Position numbers and translations under genes: made by a program. Positions 35,421-43,710 of a stretch of 64,000 nucleotides of DNA are shown piece by piece. Within the stretch, counting starts at the first letter, position 1. Each line of letters begins with the position of its first letter. Source of the DNA: Nocardia transvalensis (GTDB lineage: Bacteria > Actinomycetota > Actinomycetes > Mycobacteriales > Mycobacteriaceae); contig NZ_JADLQQ010000008.1 in the NCBI RefSeq assembly GCF_015477765.1, positions 124,001 through 188,000 on the forward strand, read 5' to 3'. The notes below the pieces were generated by a model, which searched no databases, was not told the DNA's origin, and was given only the letters and a program-made list of their open reading frames with translations.

Positions 35421-37460
35421 TCAGGCCCGGTGGGCGGGGTGGAAATCGCCTGCGGTGACCGACTGTTCGGCGCGGATGACGTGGGTGAGGGCGTTGATCA
35501 GGGCCAGGTGGGTGAAGGCTTGGGGGAAGTTGCCCAGGTGGCGGCCGGTGCGGGGGTCGAGTTCCTCGGCGTAGAGCTCGAGCGGGCTGGCATAGCCCAG
35601 GAGCCGCTCGCACAGGCGCCGCGCCCGCGTCACCTCACCGATTTCGACCAGCGCCGACACCAGCCAGAACGAGCAGATGGTGAAAGTGCCTTCCTCGCCG
35701 GACAATCCGTCGTCGGTGGTCTCGGTGCGGTAGCGCAGCACCAGTCCCTGATCGGTGAGATCGTCCGCGATGGCCAGCACCGTCTTGCGCACCCGCGGAT
35801 CGTCGGCGGGCAGGAACCGCACCAGCGGTATCAACAGCAGTGACGCGTCGAGGGTGTCGCCGCCGTAGGTCTGGGTGAACACGCCGTCGGCGTTGACGCC
35901 GTTTTCGAGGATGTCGGAGCGGATCTCGTCGGCGATCTCGTACCACTTCTTGGCGTAGTCGTACTCGCCGTGCATCTCGGCCAGTTTCGCGCCCCGGTCC
36001 AGCGCGACCCAGCAGAACATCTTCGACGAGGTGAAATGCCGTGGCTCGCCGCGCACCTCCCAGATGCCGCGGTCGGGCTCGCGCCAGTTCTCGTTCGCGC
36101 CCTGCACCGCCCGTTCCAGCATGGGCCACAACGTTTCCGGCACCTGCTGGCGCGATTTCACGTGCAGGTACACCGAATCCAGCAGCACGCCCCACACATC
36201 GTGCTGCTGCTGGTCGTAGGCGCCGTTGCCGATGCGGACCGGCCGGGCGCCGTCGTACCCGTGCAGGTGGGGCAGCTCCGATTCGGTGATCGCGCGCTCA
36301 CCGCCGATCCCGTAGAGCACCTGCAGCGGCAGCGGATCACCGTCGCCGTCGGTGGCCACGTCGTGCAGGAAGGCGAAGAAATCATCGGCCTCCCGGTTCA
36401 TCCCGAGGGTGTACAGACCCCACAGCGCGAAGCTGGAGTCGCGCACCCACGAGTAGCGATAATCCCAATTGCGTTCCCCGCCAGGGGTTTCCGGTAGTGA
36501 GGTGGTGGCCGCCGCCAGCAGCGCCCCGGTCGGCGCGTAGGTGAGACCCTTCAGCGTGAGCGCGCTGCGCTGCAGATAGCCCCGCCACGGATGGTCGGGG
36601 AACTTGCCGAGCGTGATCCACTGCCGCCAGCACTCGGTGGTCTGCCACAACTTCTGGGCGGCCTCGTCGAAGGTGCGCGGCGGCGGCAGCGCCGACCACG
36701 ACAGCGCCACGAACGCCTCGTCGCCCTCGGACATCCGGGTGCGGGCCCGCGCCTCGCGGCCCTCCAGACCCAGCCGCAGATCGGTGGTGAGGGTCAGGCT
36801 CGTGCACTCCAAGGTATTGCTCTCGCAGCTGGCGGTGGCCTGCTCGTAGACCTCACCGGTGTATTCCCAGCGTGCCGGGGCGCGGTGATAGTCGAAGGCC
36901 GGTTCGCAGCTGACCTCCAGCTCCACCACGCCGTTCACGCATTTCACCGTGCGCAGCAGGATGTGCTCGGCATCCCAGTCCATCGGGGTGCGCCGGAAGG
37001 TGCGGCTGCGCTTGTCGTTGTTGTGCCACGGCCCCAGCACCAGCGCGTCGCGCACGATCAGCCAGCCGGTATCGGTCTGCCAGGTCGTCTCCACGATCAT
37101 GCCGCCGGGCAGGTAGCGCCGCGCCGCCGGCACGTTCACCCCGTACGGGCCGACCCGGAAATGTCCGGCGCTGCGGTCGAGCATGGCCCCGAACACGCTG
37201 GCCGAGTCCGGCCGGGGCAGACACATCCATTCCACCGCGCCGTTGCGGGCGATGAGGCAGTTGGCTTCGCAGTCGGACAGGAAGGCGTAGTCGTCGATAG
37301 GCGGATAGACCGATTTGTGGGTCGTTCCCAGCCCGGCCGCGACGAATCCACCGGTGAGCTGCTCATCGGGCAGCTCGCTCAGGGCGTGTCGCCGGACGGC
37401 GAAGTATTCGGAGCCGGGGTCGGCGGGTTCGTCGCTGATCGGTTCATCGAAGGACGCCAT
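35421..37460 (-). CDS. glycoside hydrolase family 15 protein, probable trehalase
   Basis: 679 residues. The N-terminal beta-sandwich (PIDDYAFLSDCEANCLIARNGAVEWMCLPRPDSASVFGAML in parts) is followed by an (alpha/alpha)6 barrel with GGERNWDYRYSWVRDSSFALWGL, a block strongly conserved in GH15, and EEGTFTICSFWLVSALVEIG near the second acidic residue. The family holds glucoamylases and actinobacterial trehalases; the syntenic mycobacterial enzyme (Rv2402) is a trehalase, cutting trehalose to two glucoses. ATG 37460 is assumed; ATGs at 37469 and 37472 are in frame. No signal peptide, so it acts in the cytoplasm. Confidence 0.88.
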   Translation of the reverse strand: MASFDEPISDEPADPGSEYFAVRRHALSELPDEQLTGGFVAAGLGTTHKSVYPPIDDYAFLSDCEANCLIARNGAVEWMCLPRPDSASVFGAMLDRSAGHFRVGPYGVNVPAARRYLPGGMIVETTWQTDTGWLIVRDALVLGPWHNNDKRSRTFRRTPMDWDAEHILLRTVKCVNGVVELEVSCEPAFDYHRAPARWEYTGEVYEQATASCESNTLECTSLTLTTDLRLGLEGREARARTRMSEGDEAFVALSWSALPPPRTFDEAAQKLWQTTECWRQWITLGKFPDHPWRGYLQRSALTLKGLTYAPTGALLAAATTSLPETPGGERNWDYRYSWVRDSSFALWGLYTLGMNREADDFFAFLHDVATDGDGDPLPLQVLYGIGGERAITESELPHLHGYDGARPVRIGNGAYDQQQHDVWGVLLDSVYLHVKSRQQVPETLWPMLERAVQGANENWREPDRGIWEVRGEPRHFTSSKMFCWVALDRGAKLAEMHGEYDYAKKWYEIADEIRSDILENGVNADGVFTQTYGGDTLDASLLLIPLVRFLPADDPRVRKTVLAIADDLTDQGLVLRYRTETTDDGLSGEEGTFTICSFWLVSALVEIGEVTRARRLCERLLGYASPLELYAEELDPRTGRHLGNFPQAFTHLALINALTHVIRAEQSVTAGDFHPAHRA

Positions 37461-37543
37461 GAAACCCATCATCGGCCCGCGTCACGATCGCGTCCACAGG
37501 GCCGGGAAAGCGACCGGGCCGGTCCGGCGGGCCCGGCAGCCAC

Positions 37544-37555
37544 TAGGCTGGGTGC
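37544..37555 (+). promoter_or_regulatory. -10 element giving a leaderless transcript
   Basis: TAGGCT (37544-37549) lies six bases before GTG 37556, with no ribosome site between. Confidence 0.5.
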
Positions 37556-37789
37556 GTGCAACGCATTGCTGGCTGGTGGGACGGCTTCGAACTGTGGGTG
37601 GCCGGCCTGCCGTTCGTTCCGCAGTTCGCCGTGGTTCTGGTAGGGATGATCCCGGTGAGTTTCGCCCTCGCCTACCTGCTCGACCGCGGCCTGCGCGTGG
37701 TCCTCCGCCTGCTCGGCCGCGACCGCGCGGCGGTCCGGGAGGTGCAGTCCGCCCCCGCACCCCCACCGCTACACAAGGAAGCCGCCTGA
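37556..37789 (+). CDS. small membrane protein
   Basis: 77 residues from GTG 37556 with one or two membrane segments (LPFVPQFAVVLVGMIPVSFALAYLL in parts) and a basic, Pro-rich cytoplasmic tail (RVVLRLLGRDRAAVREVQSAP). It corresponds in position to the small membrane protein next to subI in mycobacteria. Its stop overlaps the start of a 25-residue membrane peptide gene (TGATG). Function unknown. Confidence 0.75.
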   Translation: MQRIAGWWDGFELWVAGLPFVPQFAVVLVGMIPVSFALAYLLDRGLRVVLRLLGRDRAAVREVQSAPAPPPLHKEAA

Positions 37790-37866
37790 TGCCCCGCTCC
37801 CGGGTCCAGTTGGCCCTGATCGCCCTGCTGGTCCTGATCGTCGTGGCCTGGCTCCTCACCCGCTGA
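37789..37866 (+). CDS. 25-residue single-pass membrane peptide
   Basis: ATG 37789 overlaps the previous stop (TGATG). The peptide is MPRSR followed by one hydrophobic helix (VQLALIALLVLIVVAWLL) and TR. Positive N-terminal charge predicts the N-terminus in the cytoplasm. Such coupled micropeptides often bind and regulate the membrane protein encoded beside them; that is inference. Confidence 0.6.
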   Translation: MPRSRVQLALIALLVLIVVAWLLTR

Positions 37867-37952
37867 CGGGACGAATCGCGCGTCGGCGCGTGTTCGCTGG
37901 AAGATTGCCCAAAGGTGTTCGTGTGGAAGCGGGTTGGGGTACTGTGCTCGGC

Positions 37953-38216
37953 ATGCCAACCGATGAGGATTTCGCGGAACTCGAGCAGATGCTGGAGGCC
38001 GACGAACTCGAAGAGGGTCCCCGCCTGATCGCCACCCACTACGCCTCTCCCGAGGAGGCGATCGAGATGGTGAAGGCGGCCCAGCTGCTCGGCCTGGGGG
38101 TGCGACTGCACAACCGGCTGCGGGTCGAGGAATCTGTCGAGGACGGCGAGGAGACCGCCTCCGAGGAGTGGATCCTCGACCTGCTCGAGAGCCCGCCGGA
38201 GGTCGAGGAGGACTGA
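37953..38216 (+). CDS. conserved acidic hypothetical protein
   Basis: 87 residues, strongly acidic at both ends (DEDFAELEQMLEADELEEG and SPPEVEED) with a central ATHYASPEEAIEMVKAAQLLGLGVRL. No motif is recognised. ATG 37953 has TACTGT (37940-37945) seven bases upstream, so the transcript is probably leaderless. Occupies the place of the short conserved protein upstream of subI in mycobacteria. Confidence 0.7.
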   Translation: MPTDEDFAELEQMLEADELEEGPRLIATHYASPEEAIEMVKAAQLLGLGVRLHNRLRVEESVEDGEETASEEWILDLLESPPEVEED

Positions 38217-38233
38217 GCCTCCCCGAACCACGC

Positions 38234-39268
38234 CTACAACCCCAGCCGCTTACCGATCTTCGACACCGTTTCACCCACTTCCTGACCCACGGTGCTCACC
38301 GCGGCCCCGACGTCGCGGCCGAGGTTGCGCACCGTGCGGATCAGGGGATCGTCGGACTGGTCGAAACTCTCCCGGTAGGCCCGCGCCGCCTCCCTGATCT
38401 CGTCGCCGATCCGCGCATGCCTGTCCTGCTCCCGCAGCGGATAGCGGCCGTCGAGGATGCGATCGTAGTCGCCGCCGGCGATCCAGCGCCGCAGTTCGGC
38501 CGCGCGCAGCACCGAGAACGGATGCGACTGCAGCTCCAGATTCAGCAGTTTCAGCACGCCGTCGCGCAGATCGCCGGTGCGGTCGTAGTCGTCGGCCTGC
38601 TGCAGGAACGCCGCGTGGTTCATCTCCGCGACCATCGCGCCCCCGGCCAGCTTCATATGCACCCGCACCGAGGCGTCCACGTCCTGCCCGCACAGCAGCC
38701 CGGCCCGATCCCCGGACAGCTCGGATTTGCGGCTCCACTCCATCAGTGCCGCCACGATCGCCCGCAGCGCCCACCCGCCGACCGGCACCCAGCCGATATT
38801 CGAGGCCAACCGCAGCAGATGCATGAGCATCGTGCGGTAGACCGCGTGCCCGGACAGGGCGTGGCCGAGTTCGTGCCCGATCACGAACCGCATTTCCTCG
38901 ACATCGAGCAGATCGATCAGCCCGGTGGTGACCACGATGAACGGCACGTCCATCCCGATCGTCAACGCGTTGGCCGACGGGTCCTGCACCACGTACAGCT
39001 CCGGCGTGACCGGCGCGTCCAGGATGCGCACCGCATCGGCACGCAGATCGTGCAGGGTCGAGAACTGCCGCTCGTCCACCCGGACCGCGGTCGCCAGATA
39101 CAGCAGCCGATGCTGGCGCTCGCGCAGCAGTCCGGACAGGGTGCGCAGCACGGTGTCGAACCCGGTGAACGAGCGCAGCGCCACCAACGCCGTCCGGTCG
39201 GCCGGATGCTCCCAGGCCCTGGTGCTGATTCCGGGAAATGTCCGCCGAATACGGTCCGGACTGGTCAT
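38234..39268 (-). CDS. M48 family metalloprotease
   Basis: 344 residues. The zinc motif HELGH lies in MRFVIGHELGHALSGHAVYR, with the third ligand likely Glu in SRKSELSGDRAGLL. A short hydrophobic stretch (WVPVGGWALRAIVAAL) may associate with the membrane. The C-terminal tail has repeated VGxxV pairs (VGAAVSTVGQEVGETVSKIG). HtpX-like peptidases degrade misfolded membrane proteins; the substrate here is unknown. ATG 39268 was chosen for GGGGGAA upstream and because the frame above it is not conserved-looking. Confidence 0.86.
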   Translation of the reverse strand: MTSPDRIRRTFPGISTRAWEHPADRTALVALRSFTGFDTVLRTLSGLLRERQHRLLYLATAVRVDERQFSTLHDLRADAVRILDAPVTPELYVVQDPSANALTIGMDVPFIVVTTGLIDLLDVEEMRFVIGHELGHALSGHAVYRTMLMHLLRLASNIGWVPVGGWALRAIVAALMEWSRKSELSGDRAGLLCGQDVDASVRVHMKLAGGAMVAEMNHAAFLQQADDYDRTGDLRDGVLKLLNLELQSHPFSVLRAAELRRWIAGGDYDRILDGRYPLREQDRHARIGDEIREAARAYRESFDQSDDPLIRTVRNLGRDVGAAVSTVGQEVGETVSKIGKRLGL

Positions 39269-39321
39269 CAGGATTCCCCCATTTCCGTTTGGGTGATTCG
39301 CGAGGTTTCCTCGCGCTCTGC

Positions 39322-39333
39322 TACAGTCTGCCC
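39322..39333 (+). promoter_or_regulatory. -10 element of the sulfate-transport leader transcript
   Basis: TACAGT (39322-39327) six bases before GTG 39334. It places the RNA start at the leader-peptide start codon. No clear -35 hexamer. Confidence 0.6.
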
Positions 39334-39423
39334 GTGTCGTCGAGTGTTGTGCCGCAGGTCCGCCATGAATTGGCGTTGATCGCAGTCGGCTGCCTCGTGG
39401 TCGCCGACATCCACTGTCGCTGA
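39334..39423 (+). CDS. Cys-containing leader peptide upstream of the sulfate transporter
   Basis: 29 residues: VSSSVVPQVRHELALIAV then GCLVVADIHCR and stop, with Cys20 and Cys28, the second being the penultimate residue. The start is leaderless. About 200 bases separate it from subI; that stretch includes a small hairpin GCGGC TTTTC GCCGC (39499-39513). In mycobacteria, Cys-containing leader peptides upstream of sulfur genes act in cysteine-responsive attenuation, where ribosome stalling at Cys codons opens downstream expression. Position and sequence fit that role; the exact RNA structures were not resolved. Confidence 0.78.
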   Translation: MSSSVVPQVRHELALIAVGCLVVADIHCR

Positions 39424-39621
39424 CAGCAGACCGGGCCTGCCTGCGCGTCTGTTCTCTAGACTTGGCGCGCATTCCTTTTCGCAGACGAGCCCGTTCCCGG
39501 CGGCTTTTCGCCGCAGTCGCGCCATTGCCGCAGATATTTCGTGACAGGTCTACCGGCTACCACAGACTTCCGCCGATGCACCGTTTCCGGTACCGGCGGG
39601 CAGCAGGAAAGGTTCACCCCG

Positions 39622-40665
39622 ATGTCTCGCAGTTCCTGGCTCTTCTCGCGCCGCCGTATCGCGGCCGTCGCGCTCACCGCACTCGCGGCAGTGACCCTGA
39701 CCGCCTGCAGCGGCGGAGCCAGCGACAGCGTGGACGGCGACGGCGGTGGCAGCGGCAGCTCGCTGACCCTGTTCGCCTACTCCGTCGCCAAGCCCGGTTT
39801 CGACAAGGTCATTCCCGAGTTCACCAAGACCGAGGGCGGTAAGGGCGTCGGCGTCCAGGCCTCCTACGGCCCGTCCGGCGACCAGTCGCGCAAGGTCAAG
39901 GACGGCGCGCGGGCCGATGTGGTGAACTTCTCCGTCGAACCCGACATCACCCGGCTCGTCGATTCCGGCCAGATCGACCCGAACTGGAATGCCGACGCCA
40001 ACAAGGGAATTCCGTTCGGCTCGGTGGTGGTGCTGGCGGTGCGCAAGGGCAATCCGAAGGGCATCCACGACTGGGACGATCTGTTGAAGCCCGGCGTCGA
40101 GGTGGTCACGCCCAATCCGTTCAGCTCCGGGGCGGCCAAATGGAATCTGCTCGCGCCCTACGCCGCCGAGAGCGAGGGCGGCAAGAACCCGCAGGCGGGC
40201 CTGGACTACTTGAGCAAGCTGATCTCCTCCGATCACGTCAAGGTGCAGCCGAAGTCCGGGCGCGAGGCCACCGACACCTTCCTGCAGGGCACCGGTGATG
40301 TGCTGCTCAGCTACGAGAACGAGGCCATCTTCTCCGAGCGAGGCGGCGATCCGATCGAGCACGTGGTCCCGCCGACCACCTTCAAGATCGAGAACCCGGT
40401 GGCGGTGCTGAAGAACGCCGAGCACCTGGACAAGGCCGTGCGGTTCAAGGACTTCCTGTACACCCCGGCCGGCCAGAAGGCCTTCGCGCGGGCCGGATTC
40501 CGCCCGGTCGATCCGCAGGTCGCCGCCGAGTTCACCAAGGACTTCCCGCAGCCGCAGAAGCTGTGGACCATCGCCGACCTGGGCGGTTGGAAGCAGGTCG
40601 ACAAGGATCTGTTCACCCCGAACACGGGCAGTGTCGCGGTGATCTACGACAAGGCCACCAAGTAA
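39622..40665 (+). CDS. subI: sulfate ABC transporter substrate-binding lipoprotein
   Basis: 347 residues with a lipoprotein signal (RRRIAAVALTALAAVTLTAC, lipobox LTAC), then a periplasmic-type binding fold of the sulfate/thiosulfate family: LTLFAYSVAKPGFDKVIPEF, FSVEPDITRLVDSGQIDPNW and GVEVVTPNPFSSGAAKWNLL are typical. It captures sulfate at the outer membrane-facing side of the inner membrane and passes it to CysTW. ATG 39622 follows AGGAAAGG. First gene of subI-cysT-cysW-cysA. Confidence 0.95.
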   Translation: MSRSSWLFSRRRIAAVALTALAAVTLTACSGGASDSVDGDGGGSGSSLTLFAYSVAKPGFDKVIPEFTKTEGGKGVGVQASYGPSGDQSRKVKDGARADVVNFSVEPDITRLVDSGQIDPNWNADANKGIPFGSVVVLAVRKGNPKGIHDWDDLLKPGVEVVTPNPFSSGAAKWNLLAPYAAESEGGKNPQAGLDYLSKLISSDHVKVQPKSGREATDTFLQGTGDVLLSYENEAIFSERGGDPIEHVVPPTTFKIENPVAVLKNAEHLDKAVRFKDFLYTPAGQKAFARAGFRPVDPQVAAEFTKDFPQPQKLWTIADLGGWKQVDKDLFTPNTGSVAVIYDKATK

Positions 40666-40687
40666 GCACACGGGAAGCTCGATAACT

Positions 40688-41530
40688 GTGACCGACACCA
40701 GTATCGGACAACGAAACGGGCGATCCTGGCTGCGCGTGACCGGCTCGGTCGGCCCGCTCGGCATCGCCATCGCGGTGCTGTGGCTCAGCGTGATCGTGCT
40801 GTTGCCACTGGCCGCCCTGACCTTCCACTCCTTCGACGAGGGCTGGTCGGGCTTCTGGGATGCGGTCACCGCACCCGCCGCGCTGGACTCACTGCGGGTG
40901 ACGGTATTCGTCTCGGTGGTGGTGGCGCTGATCAACGTCGTCATGGGCACCCTGGTCGCCTGGGTGCTGGTGCGCGACGACTTTCCGGGTAAGGGCGTTG
41001 TGAACGCGCTCATCGATCTGCCGTTCGCGCTGCCGACGATCGTGGCCAGCATCGTGCTGCTGTCGCTCTACGGCCCGGAGAGCCCGATCGACGTGCACCT
41101 CAACGCCTCCCAGCCGGGCCTGGTGGTGGCGCTGGCATTCGTGACGCTGCCGTTCGTGGTGCGCTCGGTGCAGCCGGTGCTGATCGAGGCGGACAAGGAG
41201 GTGGAGCAGGCCGCGGCCTCGCTGGGGGCGGACAACTGGACCACCTTCCGGCGCATCGTGCTGCCCACGCTGGCCCCGGCCATCATCTCCGGCGGCGGAC
41301 TGGCCTTCGCCCGCGCCATCGGCGAATACGGTTCGGTGGTGCTGATCGGCGGCAATATTCCCGGCCGGACGCAGATGGCCTCGCAGTACATCCAGCAGCA
41401 GATCGAGGTGGACCGGCCGGTGAATGCGGCGGCCGTTTCCGTTGCGCTACTGGTGATTTCGTTCATCACACTGGTGGTGCTGCGGATCTTCGCCGACCGC
41501 ACCGCGCGGAAGGAGCAGATGTCGCGATGA
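40688..41530 (+). CDS. cysT: sulfate ABC transporter permease CysT
   Basis: 280 residues with six membrane helices and the EAA loop EQAAASLGADNWTTFRRIVLP that docks to CysA. GTG 40688 is the start. The stop overlaps the cysW ATG (ATGA at 41527-41530). CysT pairs with CysW to form the membrane channel for sulfate (and thiosulfate). Confidence 0.95.
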   Translation: MTDTSIGQRNGRSWLRVTGSVGPLGIAIAVLWLSVIVLLPLAALTFHSFDEGWSGFWDAVTAPAALDSLRVTVFVSVVVALINVVMGTLVAWVLVRDDFPGKGVVNALIDLPFALPTIVASIVLLSLYGPESPIDVHLNASQPGLVVALAFVTLPFVVRSVQPVLIEADKEVEQAAASLGADNWTTFRRIVLPTLAPAIISGGGLAFARAIGEYGSVVLIGGNIPGRTQMASQYIQQQIEVDRPVNAAAVSVALLVISFITLVVLRIFADRTARKEQMSR

Positions 41531-42336
41531 AATTATCCGTCCCGACCCGGATTTCACTGCGCGTGGTCGCGCTGGCGTATCTGCTCGTGCTGCTGGTGAC
41601 GCCGCTGGTGATCATCCTGTGGCGCAGTTTCGAACGCGGCCTGGGAACCTTCGTGGACTACATCAGCACCCCGGCGGCGATTTCGGCGTTCAATCTGTCG
41701 ATCCTCATCGTCGCCATCGTGGTGCCGGTGAACGTGGTGTTCGGCGTGATCACCGCGATCGCGCTGGTGCGCGGGAACTTCCCGGGACGCACCCTGATTC
41801 AGGGCGTGGTGGATCTGCCATTCGCGGTATCGCCTGTGGTGGTGGGTGTTTCGCTGATCATGCTGTGGGGTGTGAACGGCTGGTTCGGTGGCATCGAAAA
41901 CCTCGGCTTCAAGGTGATTTTCGGGCTGCCCGGCATGGTGATCGCCACCATCTTCGTGACGCTGCCGTTCGTGGTCAGCGAGGTGAGCCCGGTGCTGCAC
42001 GAGATCGGCGACGATCAGGAGCAGGCCGCGGCCACCCTCGGCGCCACCAAATGGCAGACGTTCTGGCGCATCACCCTGCCCGCCATCCGCTGGGGCCTGA
42101 CCTACGGCATCGTGCTCACCGTGGCGCGTGCGCTGGGTGAATTCGGCGCGGTGATCATGGTGTCCTCGGCGCTGCCGGGCATCTCGCAGACGCTGACGCT
42201 GCTGGTGCACGGCCGATACATCAACGACCACAACACCTTCGGCGCCTACTGTGCGGCGACCCTGCTGATGGGCATCGCGCTCGTCACCCTGATTCTGATG
42301 ACCCTCCTCGAACGCAAGCGGGGCACTGCCAAATGA
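41527..42336 (+). CDS. cysW: sulfate ABC transporter permease CysW
   Basis: 269 residues, six membrane helices, EAA loop EQAAATLGATKWQTFWRITLP, and the family phrase ALGEFGAVIMVSSALPG. It is coupled to cysT and cysA by 4-bp overlaps at both ends. Confidence 0.95.
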   Translation: MKLSVPTRISLRVVALAYLLVLLVTPLVIILWRSFERGLGTFVDYISTPAAISAFNLSILIVAIVVPVNVVFGVITAIALVRGNFPGRTLIQGVVDLPFAVSPVVVGVSLIMLWGVNGWFGGIENLGFKVIFGLPGMVIATIFVTLPFVVSEVSPVLHEIGDDQEQAAATLGATKWQTFWRITLPAIRWGLTYGIVLTVARALGEFGAVIMVSSALPGISQTLTLLVHGRYINDHNTFGAYCAATLLMGIALVTLILMTLLERKRGTAK

Positions 42337-43328
42337 TCACTGTGACCAACGCGAACAAACGCTACGGCTCGTTCGCCGCCCTCGACGATGTCAGCCTGGA
42401 CATCCCGTCGGGCGAATTGACCGCGCTGCTGGGACCTTCGGGGTCCGGGAAGTCGACGCTGCTGCGGTCGATCGCCGGGCTGGAATCGCTGGACTCCGGT
42501 GTGGTGACGATCGCCGGGCGCGATGTCACACGGGTGCCGCCGCAGAAACGCGATATCGGGTTCGTCTTCCAGCATTACGCCGCGTTCAAACATATGACCG
42601 TGCGCGACAATGTGGCGTTCGGGTTGAAGATCCGCAAGCGTCCCAAGCGCGAAATCGCCTCGCGCGTAGACGAATTGCTCGGCATCGTCGGACTGGACGG
42701 CTTCCAGCATCGCTATCCCGCGCAGCTGTCGGGTGGACAGCGCCAGCGCATGGCACTGGCCCGCGCCCTGGCCGTCGATCCACAGGTGCTGCTGCTCGAC
42801 GAGCCGTTCGGCGCGCTGGACGCCAAGGTCCGCCAGGATCTGCGCACCTGGTTGCGGCGACTGCACGAGGAGGTGCACGTCACCACGGTGCTGGTCACGC
42901 ACGACCAGGAGGAGGCCCTCGACGTCGCCGACCGGATCGCGGTGATGAACAGGGGCCGCATCGAGCAGGTGGGCAGCCCCGAAGACGTGTACGACCGTCC
43001 CGCCAACGATTTCGTCATGTCCTTCCTGGGCGCGGTCGCCAAACTCAACGGCCATCTGGTCCGTCCGCACGACATCCGCATCGGCCGCGACCCCAGCATG
43101 GCCCTGGCCGAACACGAGGGCACCGCCGAATCGGCGGGCGTCACCCGCGCCACCGTCGAACGCATCGTCCACCTCGGCTTCGAGGTCCGCCTCGAACTCC
43201 GCAACGCCGCCACCGGCGACCTGTTCACCGCCCAGGTAACCCGCGGCGACGCCGAAGCCCTCCACCTCCGAGACGGCGAAACGGTCTACGCCCGCGCCAC
43301 CCGAATCCCCGAACTCCCCGTCACCTGA
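42333..43328 (+). CDS. cysA: sulfate/thiosulfate import ATP-binding protein
   Basis: 331 residues. Walker A GPSGSGKST, signature LSGGQRQRMALARAL, Walker B VLLLDEPFGALD, switch His in VLVTHDQEEALDVADR, and a C-terminal TOBE-like domain beginning about residue 240 (LNGHLVRPHDIRIG). It energises SubI-CysTW. Last gene of the operon, followed by a strong hairpin. Confidence 0.95.
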   Translation: MITVTNANKRYGSFAALDDVSLDIPSGELTALLGPSGSGKSTLLRSIAGLESLDSGVVTIAGRDVTRVPPQKRDIGFVFQHYAAFKHMTVRDNVAFGLKIRKRPKREIASRVDELLGIVGLDGFQHRYPAQLSGGQRQRMALARALAVDPQVLLLDEPFGALDAKVRQDLRTWLRRLHEEVHVTTVLVTHDQEEALDVADRIAVMNRGRIEQVGSPEDVYDRPANDFVMSFLGAVAKLNGHLVRPHDIRIGRDPSMALAEHEGTAESAGVTRATVERIVHLGFEVRLELRNAATGDLFTAQVTRGDAEALHLRDGETVYARATRIPELPVT

Positions 43329-43346
43329 TTTCGGCTCACCTTGGAT

Positions 43347-43382
43347 CCCCGCACCGGCCGCCTGGGGGCGGCCGGCGCGGGG
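43347..43382 (+). terminator. terminator of the sulfate-transport operon
   Basis: CCCCGC-A-CCGGCCGCC, 4-base loop, GGCGGCCGG-C-GCGGGG: 16-position stem with one mismatch, 18 bp after cysA. Confidence 0.8.
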
Positions 43383-43537
43383 AAATGAGGAGGCCCGCCC
43401 GCCTCGGGAATGCTTGCGAGGCATACCCACAGCGGGTGGCCTTCCGTCCCGGGCCGCCGCGCGTGTTCGTTGAGTCGGTCACTTTCGTTCCTCGAGCCGC
43501 CGCGCGCCTTCGTTCCTCGGATCGTTGTCAGCCTTCA

Positions 43538-43572
43538 TTCCCTGCGCCGGTCGCCCCCGGCGGCCGGTGCAG
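43538..43572. repeat. second copy of the cysA-type hairpin
   Basis: CCCTGCGCCGGTCGCC, loop CCC, GGCGGCCGGTGCAGGG: 16-position stem with G-U-type pairs. The consensus arm CCCYGCACCGGCCGCC is shared with 43347-43382, so the two hairpins are probably copies of one element. Confidence 0.7.
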
Positions 43573-43710
43573 GGCAAACGGGACAGAAGGGCACAGGCGC
43601 TCGGCGGACAACCTCGTGTCCTCTGCTTGGCAAGTTCTCAGCACAGTGATTGCCTTGAGGCGGGTCGGGTCACGGTTCGGTAAACGGCTCGTCGATCGAG
43701 GGTGAGAGTG

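Larger units (their letters stand above)
43329..43710. other. 382-bp intergenic region with two long hairpins
   Basis: No credible gene. It contains two related 16-bp hairpins (43347-43382 and 43538-43572) and, between them, two copies of CCGCCGCGCG each followed by a TTCGTT stretch. The last 60 bp precede the Hsp70-like gene and should hold its promoter, which I could not place. Confidence 0.6.
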
